Under the pieces are notes generated by a model, which worked only from the letters and a program-made list of their open reading frames with translations, did no database searches and had not been told where the DNA came from. The translations under genes were made by a program, and so were the position numbers. From Intoshia linei (lineage: Eukaryota; Orthonectida; Rhopaluridae), in the NCBI GenBank assembly GCA_001642005.1, contig LWCA01000095.1, positions 1 to 55,324 on the forward strand: a stretch of DNA of 55,324 nt, given 5' to 3'. Of this stretch, positions 23,486 through 35,300 are shown in pieces. The stretch's first letter is position 1. Every line of letters starts with the position of its first letter.

Positions 23486-24284
23486 CTAATGCAGAATATT
23501 AATTTAAAAATTATTATAACCATGTACCCGAGCGGAAAATGATAACATCATGGAAATTTAACTTTTATAAATTATAATTTCATCAGATACCTGTGGGTCA
23601 CATTTTGAATATATTTATGGGTATTTGATGGGTTTCAAATTCTGAATTTGAACAAAAATTAAAAAATAAATTTTAGGCATCTGTCTGACTTATATGGTAT
23701 TGATCCTATATTAATAAATTTAATGATTTCCTTGAAACTTTTAAATGGTTTGTTCATTAATCGTTACATGGAAATGAATACTAGCAATGTGAAATGTGCA
23801 ATGCACTAAATTATGCAATTTCATTACATGCCTAAAAATAGCTAAAAAGTATACATTTTTCAAAAATTTAATGACGCCAGTAATGCTTATACAATAGTAG
23901 ACTTTATGAACTATTACAGAGTGCACACTGCTAAACAACCAGTACGGTGTAAAATTTATAATGGAAAGAACCAATAATAAGCATCTTAGAAACAAAAAAT
24001 TATAATTTGCATAGTATAACATGATACATGACAAATAATTGTAAACATATAAGCTGAAACGCAAAACTATATCTACATAAATTTGGAATGGAAGATGCAA
24101 ATTTGTAAATGAAAACATTAAAATAAAACTACAACAAAGTTTAAGGTATTTGGAAATAAAATAGAATTAAAAAAAGGTAATTTTAAAAACACTTCAAAAA
24201 TTCAACATTTTTCATGAAATTTCTAACAGAGTAAAGACATTTTATATAACTATAAAATCATAAACATTATTATAAATTTAAATT
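23486..24284. other. Raptor 5' flank, no exon identified
   Basis: The missing N-terminal exon of Raptor should lie here or further right. An ATG-ATG followed by MLSFSAR and a GTACAT donor (near 23555-23525, minus strand) is a weak candidate whose phase does not fit. The 125-codon frame at 23741-24118 is phenylalanine- and tyrosine-rich, as expected of translated AT-rich DNA. Confidence 0.35.
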
Positions 24285-24700
24285 TAAAAAAATTATATCT
24301 TCAGGGCCAAAACCACAAATTTCCCTTCTTTTTTTTTGAAAACAGTCCTAGAATTTCAAAAAATTTGCAGGTTTTACAGTTGTATCCTGTTAACACACAC
24401 AGAAAAATTCAATCCGAATAAGTGACGACTTCATGGTTAAAAAAGCATTTTAGTATTCATATATTTTTTTTCCGAAATATTTTATTAAAACAAAAAATGT
24501 GAATAATTTCACGGTCCGAAAATTAAAAAAAAATTCTTCTGGTAGAGCTTATTCCAGCTGATATAAATACAAAAGTTCAACGCGAGAAATCTACGTATTC
24601 CCGATGAAAAATAATTTTTAATATATTATCAACCAATATTTTTCAAATATTTCGAATTAAAATAAAAATGAAAATAAAATATTGATCCTACAATTTCAAA
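24285..24700 (+). repeat. Dispersed repeat family R1
   Basis: Shares CAGGGCCAAAACCACAAATT, GTTGTATCCTGTTAACACAC, AATCCGAATAAGTGACGACT and TAGAGCTTATTCCAGCTGAT with the copies at 5420 and 52510, in the same order and orientation. Non-coding. Confidence 0.7.
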
Positions 24701-24881
24701 AAAAATGTCCATTGAACATAATTTAGAATCAATCCGTAAAATGTTAACTTTTAAAATGTAAATGCGAATTAAATATCTGACTTGAGTTCAAAATGATTGG
24801 CCCCATGTACTCTACGAAAAAAATTTAATATGAATAGGAAGGTAATGTAAGTCAACTACAAATAAAAATAAGGATGTATAG

Positions 24882-25155
24882 CAGTGGTTCTCAACATACT
24901 TCGCAGTTGGTAATCCTAAACCAAAAAAAATATAATTTAGTACCCCATAATAATTTCTATTTATTGTAACTATGATTCTATGTGAATTAAAAAAAATAAA
25001 TAGTTAGTTGAACTCTACTTCATCAAAAATAGATACATAAATGTATTATGAACTTTTAAAAATATTTATAATTTATGAATCATAAAGTGTGAGTTATAGG
25101 ATGAGACGAACTGGTACCCCTAGGGGGTACCAGTATCCCCATTTGAGAACCGCTG
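24882..25155. mobile_element. hAT-like MITE with perfect 8-bp target duplication
   Basis: The 274-bp element begins CAGTGGTTCTCAAC and ends TTGAGAACCGCTG, inverted. It is flanked on both sides by ATGTATAG (24874-24881 and 25156-25163). An inner palindrome, GGTACCCCTAGGGGGTACC, sits near its right end. No coding capacity. The intact flanks suggest a fairly recent insertion. Confidence 0.88.
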
Positions 25156-25701
25156 ATGTATAGACTAAACTAGGTTTCTATAAAATTTGCATTGATATGG
25201 ATCACAATTATAATTAATTATCAAGTAACAATTTGAATAACAACTGTAAAATGTAACTTTATATAACCTAGTAGAGATGAGACCCTGAGCTGGTACGCAT
25301 TAAAAAATATAATTATTTGTAATTTAATTTATTATTAAATTTGATACGCTAATAGTGAAGCGTTAATAACAAGTAAAATTAAATAAAACATTATTATTAT
25401 GAATATCAAGATTTAATTTAGACACATATCTAAATTTCAATAACTAACAGTAATAAATAAAATTGGCAATATTATTTGCAAATATACAAATTGACATTAT
25501 AAGTTAATAATTTGAACTTAAATTAAATAGAAAATATTTAAATTTATAATTATAAATTTAGACATTCAATATCAGTTTGTAGTATTAAGACAATGTGATA
25601 CTGAAAAGGTGTAAATAGCAACAAATTAATATAATATAAAGGTTATATTTCTACATTAAAAATTAGATAAAGATGCAAAACCCGCCTTACTATAATATTG
25701 G

Positions 25702-27078
25702 TTAAAAATTACCCATAATGTCAGAAATATCTTCCTCCAAATTAAGAGTAATACAAAGACCGATATGACTAATTTTGAGTCGGTTAGTATAGGATATTTT
25801 TTTGACAAGGTTCTCTCTATTGGCAATAATGTCAGAAATTGTTCGAATGTTTTTAGACTTTTTTTGCATTTTTAACCTGAAAAATTCTTGATATCTTCTA
25901 TAAATGGACCTGGATTTTAAATTTTTGTTGATAAAATTGTCATCGCTGATTTTAAACAATTTCCCGCTGTTTTTTTCGATTATAGAGATAACATTATAAG
26001 ATAAATTTTTTCTAGACCTTGAAAATAAGTCAATTGTATCATTAAACAGGGATATATCATGTTTTTTGGCAATTTCTGAGGTTATATGAGGATTTACATT
26101 GAACAAAATTTCATGAGATTTTTCCATTGATAAAGATTGTGTAGAAAAAACTACTCCATTTGAAGTCTGTAAGAGAACAATAGGTTTAGCTCGACTATAC
26201 AAACTTCCTAACATGTCTTTTTTTTCGGTAATATGTAAAACATCATTCAAGTTGAGTTTTCGAGTGGAAAGTATATTTTTTGTGGCAGGACAAGGAGTAC
26301 TGGAATAGTTATTTCTTCGGGATATATCAAAGTTTTGGTTATAGAGGTCATAATCATCAAAAAAGTAAATTTTTTTAAATACATTATCACTGTAGACAGT
26401 TCTTCGATTTGTCTTAAAACAAGCATACATGTTCAAATCAATGTTTAAATTATAAGGGTGTACGATTAAATCATCAAAATTGTAAATAGTACAATGTGAA
26501 AAGCGATTTTTGGTAGGGTTAAATTGCATTTTATTTTTTATTTTAGTAGTTTCGTTTGAAAACTGATAATTTTCTTCAATTTTGTGGTTGAGTGATTGCG
26601 GAGGAGTTAATTTTCCAGGTAAATCCCTATCGGTAATGTTAGTAGTAGGAACATGGCATTTTTTGTCAGGTTCAATTACGCCAGCATCCAATAAATTGGT
26701 TAGACTGACAGATTTGGGTTCAACAGATTCAACATTTTCAGCATCATTATCATTTGATTCGAATTTTAAATTGACATTTTCATATCGAGCTCTAATATGA
26801 AAATTTACATTAGATTCTCGAAAATCTGCCAGATTTGAAGTGGAAATTTTCCATTTTGCGGATGTTTCCGAAATTTTATGAGAAATCGGTTCAGACTCAA
26901 CGCTATGATTCCCCTTGGATTCGCAGGTTGAATGACAATGATCAAGTGCACACTTATCATTTTTCAATGAATTGGTGCAAATAGTATTCATATAATTATT
27001 TCTTTTAATATTATGTATTTTGGTTAGTCTTCGTTTGTTTTTTGAAGCTGAAGTATCAATTAAAGGAGATATTTTCAT
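25702..27078 (-). CDS. Single-exon protein of unknown function, 458 aa
   Basis: An uninterrupted 458-codon frame is very long for this AT-rich sequence, and an in-frame stop lies two codons upstream of the ATG, so the start is secure. The protein is rich in Lys, Asn and Ser, has a basic N-terminus (KNKRRLTKIHNIKRNN), and no membrane segment or signal peptide is evident. I do not recognise a family. Two faint resemblances: SLTNLLDAGVIEPDK recalls a short motif in some chromatin-associated domains, and HCTIYNFDDLIVHPYN faintly recalls a PEHE-type motif; neither is enough for a name. It lies 2.3 kb downstream of the ETS-factor gene on the same strand and is unlikely to be its last exon because of the upstream stop. 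Confidence 0.65.
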   Translation of the reverse strand: MKISPLIDTSASKNKRRLTKIHNIKRNNYMNTICTNSLKNDKCALDHCHSTCESKGNHSVESEPISHKISETSAKWKISTSNLADFRESNVNFHIRARYENVNLKFESNDNDAENVESVEPKSVSLTNLLDAGVIEPDKKCHVPTTNITDRDLPGKLTPPQSLNHKIEENYQFSNETTKIKNKMQFNPTKNRFSHCTIYNFDDLIVHPYNLNIDLNMYACFKTNRRTVYSDNVFKKIYFFDDYDLYNQNFDISRRNNYSSTPCPATKNILSTRKLNLNDVLHITEKKDMLGSLYSRAKPIVLLQTSNGVVFSTQSLSMEKSHEILFNVNPHITSEIAKKHDISLFNDTIDLFSRSRKNLSYNVISIIEKNSGKLFKISDDNFINKNLKSRSIYRRYQEFFRLKMQKKSKNIRTISDIIANRENLVKKISYTNRLKISHIGLCITLNLEEDISDIMGNF

Positions 27079-29335
27079 AAATTAATAGTTTCCAACTTGC
27101 GTATCTAAATTGAGATATTAAAAATCAATAGTGCAAAACATAAAACATAATTAAGGCTTTGTAAAATTTTCATTCATTTCTAATTGAATTATATGATGAC
27201 CGATCAACAATGTTGTTAGGCTATTAGTGATGAACAATTAACATAATTTAAAACTGAATTATATTATACATCACTAGCTGGTAACTGTACAAGTCGTATA
27301 CTTATGTGCGATTTACACTAAAATTGGCGCAGTTCCAAATATTTTATACACAACCAGTATTAATTATCGACATATTGGCGTTCTTCTATTTGTACAATAC
27401 TAACTTTGTTTCTAACGTAGTAACGACATTGATAATGTAAAAATAAAACCACCTGTGTTACTTTTACATTACATTTATATACACATATGACGTTTATATC
27501 ATTTAGTTTAAAAATACTTATACGGTTTGTAGGATTTTCATTTTTGTTATTCTTTATTCTTTTTGTTCAAATATCAGATGTAGTTATTAAAACTTGTGTA
27601 TTTTCTTAATTTAAAATGTAAAATAAGTAATTCGCAGACAAATTCTTTTTGTTGATATTTATAATTGATGCAGATTACGAAATTTACACTCTTATTACGT
27701 CTAGATCGTACTATAATGCAGACTACTTATAAGCGAATATGAATAAACCTTTTGGTTAAATTATTCAATTACATTTTTTGTATTATGTCTGCACTTTTGT
27801 CTAGACACAATTTCAAATTTGTTACATTCTTGCCTAAATTTTATTACAATCGTGTAAAATTTTTCATATTCTATCCTTCAACACCTTATGACAGCTTTTG
27901 TCCAACTGGATGCCGCGGTACCTAAGCCTAGGTATCTAGACACGAGATACTTTGATTTTTTCTACAAATAGATTTTTCAGGTATTATAGGTGTAATACAG
28001 ATAATAATGTAGTACAATATGATATATCACACTATGGTTCATTTATATAAACACTAGTGTATATTCATATACGGACCATTTTATAACATATATAATGCCA
28101 TGTAATACAATCAAAAGTTAAAATGGTCCGTATATGAATTGCACTGCACAACTCTGTATTAAATATATTAATATTATATCAATATACAGTAGTATTTTTA
28201 AAATTTGAACAATTACAAAATAATTATTCTTTGAAATTTTTTTACTTCTGCAGGGGTGAAGTTAAAAAGTTAGCGACCGCTGCCTTACGGCCCTGCGACC
28301 ACCGGGTTATGTATATTTTAAATCTTCATACCATTGGTATCATCCCGTTTAAAATCAATGTACAATCAATTCCACTTTAAAAGTATGTTGTAACTAATAT
28401 TATACAAATATAGTACTATGAGAAGTCCTGGTTTACAAATTAATCATGAATAACTTGCATAATGAAGACGTTATTATTAGAATATCACCTATCAGGATAT
28501 TTTAATTTATTTATTTTTATGATTGATTTATTACAATAATGAATATATTTAAAATATGTATTATACATTACATTACATACTATATAATACATAATGTGAG
28601 GTTGGTCATGTTTGATTGATTTATATTTAATTTTAAATTAAAACAAAATTTATTTATAAAAACTACAATAGTTCATATTTTTAATTATATATACTATATC
28701 TTCTAAAATTTCGACTCTGGAGGCAGCAATCTCAATAAATTGTTAATATGTGCACTGCACATTGTGCTCGTTAATCAAGAAATAATGGTTATTAATCATT
28801 TCTATTTGTATTCATAATTCATCAAAATTTAATTGATTTAAAATAAATTAACTCATATTCTCTCAGTGTGACCATATAATCCAGTGATTTTATAAAGTGA
28901 TTGGTACTTTTAAGTTTTTATTAAACTAAAACAGTGCCGAACCTACCGTACCAAGAAACCCCTCTTCGAGGCCTCGATGAAATTTGTGTAAAATGGTGGC
29001 CTCATTTTTCCAAATTGAGCATTAAAAAGATAATATTCTTGAATATCGTAACTATTTTGTGTGTTAAATTTAAAATATCAAGTCGCTCTTAACTTAACCT
29101 TACAGAGTTCGTTAGGGCTATATGAAACTATACATAGTTTGTGAAATTTTTTTTAAAAGCCTATTTTTTATTTTCCTCAAATATTATCTTAATCTTAATC
29201 AAACTTTACCTCAAATAGATGTGTAGTGTTACAAGTTAATTAAAATAACTTCTACTTTAAACTGAATTTAAATAAAAAAATTTTATTAAAATTTACAATA
29301 TTTACATAACACCAAAACAATGTGATCATTCGAAA
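27079..29335. other. Intergenic between orphan gene and ETS gene
   Basis: No exon recognised. A perfect 21-bp inverted repeat lies at 28063-28139. The start of the region presumably includes the promoter of the orphan gene. Further 3' exons of the ETS gene cannot be excluded here, but none was seen. Confidence 0.4.
28063..28139. repeat. Perfect 21-bp inverted repeat with 35-bp loop
   Basis: ATTCATATACGGACCATTTT at 28063 returns as its exact complement AAAATGGTCCGTATATGAAT ending at 28139. It could be a hairpin or the remains of a tiny MITE; no target duplication was recognised. Confidence 0.75.
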
Positions 29336-32300
29336 TTATTGTATTATAGAGTTAATTGATATATTACCAAATTTGTATACCAACCTTTGACCTTCAACTT
29401 TTTTTAGTATTCCGCGAGCATAATAATACCTAAATATGCAAAATATAAATTAATATATTTAATTAATTTTTCATGTTAATTTATATAGATCAGATTATAA
29501 GGATATATTTATATTCCAGGTACTAGTATGCCAACTGCCCATCCCTGTATGGGTAAAGTATATTTTCTGGTAGAATCAATATTGAAGAATTAAATTTTAC
29601 AACCAGGAAAAAAATATTAATGTTTAATGTTTTTTCATATTTTTGTATTTTGCGATCGCCCCAAATTTTAAAATAAAAACCTATACTGCTCTGTTAATCC
29701 CCTTTGTTAAATGTTGTATTATACTAAGTGTATATTTCAGTTTAAAATATCAAATCACCTCATGGCTCGTCCAATAGTTTCATAAGTCATTTGAGGTTTA
29801 TTTTTCTGCTGACCCCATAACTTTGCAATCATTTTGGTATTAACAAGTTTAAAAGATTTTTCGGTTTTATCTGTCCACAAAATATATTTTGGGTTGTACT
29901 CGTCATTATTTAAGCATTTTAATAAAAATTCCCATAAATACAAACCTAAAATTAAAAATTTAAAACATTAAAATGATCAATACCTCTAATCCTAGAATTT
30001 TTATTTTCGTTATTTTCGTTATTTTCTTTATTTTCTTTATTTTTGTCTAATTTATAGACTTTTTGTTTATCATAAAGTAAATTATTCTTCTTTTTATTAT
30101 TAAAGTAGCAAATCTCCGAAGTATTCTTTGCAGATGAATATTTGGGTTTTTTCAAACAGTTATTTTCAAGTTCATATTTTTTTAAATGAGTAGTTTTTAT
30201 ATCTTGAGTTTGTCGAGCACAACTTGGTAAATCATTTTGAATAATTTTGGCTTTTTCTTTGTTTAAAAATTTAAATTTAGTTTCACTATTTCGTATACAA
30301 TTTGTTTTTGTAAATGTACGAGTTGTATTTATTAATGATGTATTTTGTTGATGATTCAATATAATTTTATAATAATTATTGGAATTATTTTGTTTAAATT
30401 TAATTTTGCTCTTACACGCGGAATACGAATATGTTAATGGCTTCTTATTAAGTATATTTTTATATTCATTAGTATCCAATATATAATTACAGCTTTTTGA
30501 ATGTTGCAATGAATCAAATTTTAAGTACTCTTCTTCGACATTACTACAATTTACGTATGGCAAGAATTGACTGGATTCTAGTTCATTTTTTTCCCCTCTT
30601 TTTAAACTTTCAAAATAGTTTTCATCAGTTTTGAAATCAAATTCATCAGAAAAAATACAATCGGTTTTTGTTTTTTGTTCGTTTTTGATGGATACATTTG
30701 AACTACTTTTTATCTCCAATATTTCTTGTTTCAATTTGTAATCTAAATAATTAAATTATTATTTTATCTTGATTTACAATATAAACATTAATACTTTAAA
30801 GAAATTGGACCATAATTATTAATTGATTGTGTAAATGTAAAATTTTTTAATATTAAGAATAATTAATTTATAATTATAAACAAAAATTAATCAGGCAAAT
30901 AATAGCGGATTGACTGTATATGAAATGGAAATGGTAAGGTTTTCTAAGTTACTAGTTTGCCCGTAGTGAGTTAAATATGGTAAATTAAATATTAGCGTAA
31001 GGCAATTTTAGAAATTCATAGTTGACCCGGTCAACTTGACCGTGTGTTGTAAATTACAACAAATCATTGACATACACATTTTTCGACGTGATTTGACAAC
31101 AAAATTTAAAAAATCACTAACCAAGGAATATATCATTCCATTCCACTCCTTTTATTCATTAAAATATCCTTAGTTTATTAAAAAATTTTATATTGCTGGT
31201 AGACAACTGTCACCAGCTGATACTATTATTGGTACCAGCATTTCAGTCAGCCCTGTAAATATGATTATTTAAAGGATATTTTATTTTCAACTTATGTTCG
31301 TATAAAATAACCAAATGTTTTTTAGGGTCAATTCAATAATGTTTAAACATTTGGGTTTATATTTGTGTAGGGACTATTCCTTTAAACACAATCAAATTTT
31401 TCGGACAAAAAGAATTAAAATTTTTTACTTACTGGATGAGCCGTAATAATGATGTTAATTTATTTTGAGTGGGCCGTAACAGTAAAAAGTTTGGAAAACG
31501 TTGTCTTAGGATATGGGAATAATAAAAATTAGAATAAATTAATTATTTAATCAAAATTATATAGTTTTAAGGAAAGAACATATCAAAAGTATTTGTAAAA
31601 ATAAATTTATAATTATAAGATTATTTGTAATTTGCTTTAAAGTTAAGATAAATTTAATTATGTCAATAAAATAAATGCATATTAAAATGACGAAGTTCAA
31701 TCTTAGAATCTTTTATCTTACTCTTCAAAAACGCTAATTATCCTTTTTTTAAAAATCAAACGAGTTTTACACTCCGTCCACTAATTTTAAAGACCACATG
31801 ATATTGCGACATAGCTTCCTTATCCGTCAATATATTTTTTAAAATTGGCATACCATATAAGCATGTCAATATGTTGTCATCGTGAAAAAATATTTTTAAA
31901 AAACTAAAATTAAAAAAGTTATTAATAAAATAGTTAAAATCACATTAAATAACGTGTTCACAATTATAACAACGCTAATCATAATTAAACTATAATTACA
32001 TAGTATGTATACAATTATTATGAATTTTATATTTTTTATTAAGATAGAATATGCCTTAAGGTCTTAAATTGTCGGAAAACGAAAAAATTTTTATTATTGG
32101 AGCAAAATACTGTCACAATCAAAAGCGCAGGTCTTATAAAAAATAGCTGCTCGTTTAAACCGTAATTTTTTAACAAATAGACCATTCCATAGTGATTGAT
32201 CATTTTTAAGTTATACCCAAGGATATGACGATAGAAGAAAAATATCTGATGTTAAGCCTAGACTCTCTGATAGAATAAAAAGGACGATCATAAATGAGGT

Positions 32301-35300
32301 GAAATCTAATCCTGCACAAAAAGTAAGGGTGTTGCTGCAATTATGAGCCAAAAAAGATTAAAAGTATCTAAATCTTCGGTTCACAATGTGGTCAAAGCAA
32401 CCCAAATATTATTCTAGTTAGATCTAAACCAAAACTTCCAATCCTTCCAAGGCATAAGTTTGCAAGAGTAAAATGGGCAGAGCTTTATCTTAAGAAAAAA
32501 ATAGATACAAAATATATCATTTGGACAGACGAAAAAATATTTAATTTGGATGGACCAGTTTATAACAATCATTATTGGCATGATTTGAGTGATAAAATTT
32601 CTGAAAGAGTGAATGGAGGGTTAGGCGGAGGAGGTATTATGATTTGTGGCGCTTTTTCCAGCGGAGGTATTAAATGTACTGTCAAAGTTGACGGTAGTAT
32701 AAATTCAATCAAATACCAAAGTATTTTAGAGAAAAACCTCATCCATATTCTTTCTACTAGCGACAAATTGAAGAAAAATTTAGTGTTTCAACAAGATAAT
32801 GGCAGTTGTCACACGTCTTGCTTAACAAAAACGTTTTTAAATAATCATTTTACTGATATTATGGAGTGGCTTGCTCTCTATCCAGATGATAATTCTATTT
32901 AAAACGTATGGGGTATCATGTCCACACAACTCTATGCTGGAAATAAATAATATAGTAATCTAGGTGAACTACGAATAGTGATAATAAGTACATGGCGGAC
33001 CATCGCTGATGCAAAGTTTATTAAACCGGCAAACTCAATTCAAATCGAAATATTGAAAGTAGGAGGGTAGCGAATTGACTATAGTCATTGTTTTTGAAAA
33101 CAATCATTATGTAATTTATGTAGCAATAATAATAAAACATAGTGTTATAATTGTGGATACGTTATTTATTGTAATTTTAACTATTTTATTAATAACTTTT
33201 TTTATTTTGGTTTTTTTAAAAATAATTGTTGATGGTTGCAACGTTGTGACGTGCTTATACTGCATGTCAATTTTCAAAAATATTTCTTTATTGATGACGA
33301 ATCTATGTCATAATATCAAATGTTGTCTTTAAAATTACTGAACGGAGTGAATACCATACATTATCTCCAGATATAACACACAAAAAATTTTGATCTCACA
33401 AAGTGACGTCTTCACGTTCAAAATTCACTTTTATAATCAAAATACTTGAATACAGATAGATAGACAGATTAATTTTAGATGAATTTAAAAATAAATTAGG
33501 TGGAGAATGCCATAAAAGGAAAGTTTTCATAGTAGAATCATTTTTTATGAAGAATTCATTATTAATATGAAAAAGACACTATAATTTTCTAAATTGATTG
33601 AGCCTGATTTAATGCAATTATAATTTACATATTGTTAATAATAAATATTATATATCAGATTTATCGTCATTTTTATCGACTTGTTTAGCTAAACTTCAGC
33701 CATTTATGGAAATTTTACAAAATGTAAACATTTAAAATAAATACCACACTATTCATTCATTTGTAGGAGCCGTCAAGGTTTAAATCGAATAATACTACAT
33801 TTTGCGTATATGTTAACATCCGTTAGGATTTTCACTCAATCTATGCTATATCGTGGATTCAAAAAAGATTAAATAAGTTAAATTTTCATTTTTCTCTGGA
33901 ATGCATTGTAAGAATTTTGGGTAATATTATTTTTTTCCTTTTATTATAAGACCTTAATTTATTATTTTACATGGTTATCTAATTTTGATAAGTGTCCCAA
34001 AAACCGAGGATAATCATAAAAATACATTTTAGTGTCGCTTTTAGCTACATAACGTGGTTTGGTGGCCACTATTATAAACAAATATTAATTGTGATTGTGT
34101 TGAAAACAGGTAAAGAAAAATATGAATTTTACATGTATTATTATTATTATTACTATGGACGAAAAACTTTAGGGGCATTAATGGTTTCTTCAAAGTATTA
34201 TATCTGATACCGATAAACACACTACCTTGATGATGATGAATACATAGAACCGATGAAGACAAGGACTAATAGACTTATTACCGTAATAATCATAAAAATC
34301 CCACTATTTCTAATAATTATAACCTAATGAGCCAATAATTAATAAAGAACAACCGTTATATAAACGTAAAATACAAAAGCGTATAAATATGTCATTTCAG
34401 ATATTCCATAATTATATCATGAAAATTGACAAAAGTAAAACTAATAACCCTGAACCACCTATAAAAGTCTCAAAAACAGTATATCTCATCAAAAAATGAA
34501 AGAAGCATTATATTATGGATTTTCCAGAAGAAATACAATTTTAATTTAACAAGATTCTTATGAGGCTGCTACAATTTTATCACAATGTAAATCTGATTTT
34601 TTTTAGGATACAAAAAAATATATAAATAAAAATAAATCACTTAACCCAGTGCTTTCCAACCGGTGTCTCGTCAAACTTAAAATTTTATTTAATTTTTTTT
34701 AAATTCCATTAGCAGACAATACAATTGGAAGACGTAAAAATGCAAATCAAAGATATTTTTAGTATGATGATAAATTTTACATACTGTAGCTTATTTTCAG
34801 ATTATTCTTAGAAAAAAATTGGTTCAACTATATTCATTAATCAATCGTTTATTTTTTTGATTGGTGTGTCGCGAATTTTTTTAAGATTGAAATATGTGTC
34901 GCCAATCAAAAATGGTTGGAAAGCACTGAGCTAACCCTTTCTCCTTGTAAGAGAAATGTCTATCACCATTAAACTTAAGTTTATTAATATTTAATGACTA
35001 ACTTGACTGTTATATACTTCGTACAAACAGCATCTAACTATGCCGAAGGGGGACTTTGAAAATTTTTAATTTTACTAAAAAAATAAATTAAATATTAAAA
35101 TCTTACTAATCTTAAAAATGCTACTATTCATTAAAAGCAGACATTCTGTGCACCTCTACGATGATATTGAAAAAATAGTATATACGTTACATTCTTTATT
35201 TATATAAAGTTTAATGGGTGTTTTTTACCGGTTATTTAAAAACCCTACTAACTAATACAGTTTTTCAAGAGTGATGTAGCATCTCAAATTTAATTGTCAG

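Noticed and set aside
23741-24118. 125-codon frame upstream of Raptor
   Set aside because: Rich in Phe, Tyr, Leu and Ile as expected from translated AT-rich DNA; no raptor N-terminal motif.
26650-26710. Naming the orphan from SLTNLLDAGVIEPDK
   Set aside because: A single 15-residue resemblance with no supporting motif order is not enough for a family call.
33075-33332. 85-codon hydrophobic frame
   Set aside because: Lies in the right end of the Tc1-like element; AT-rich translation without conserved motifs.
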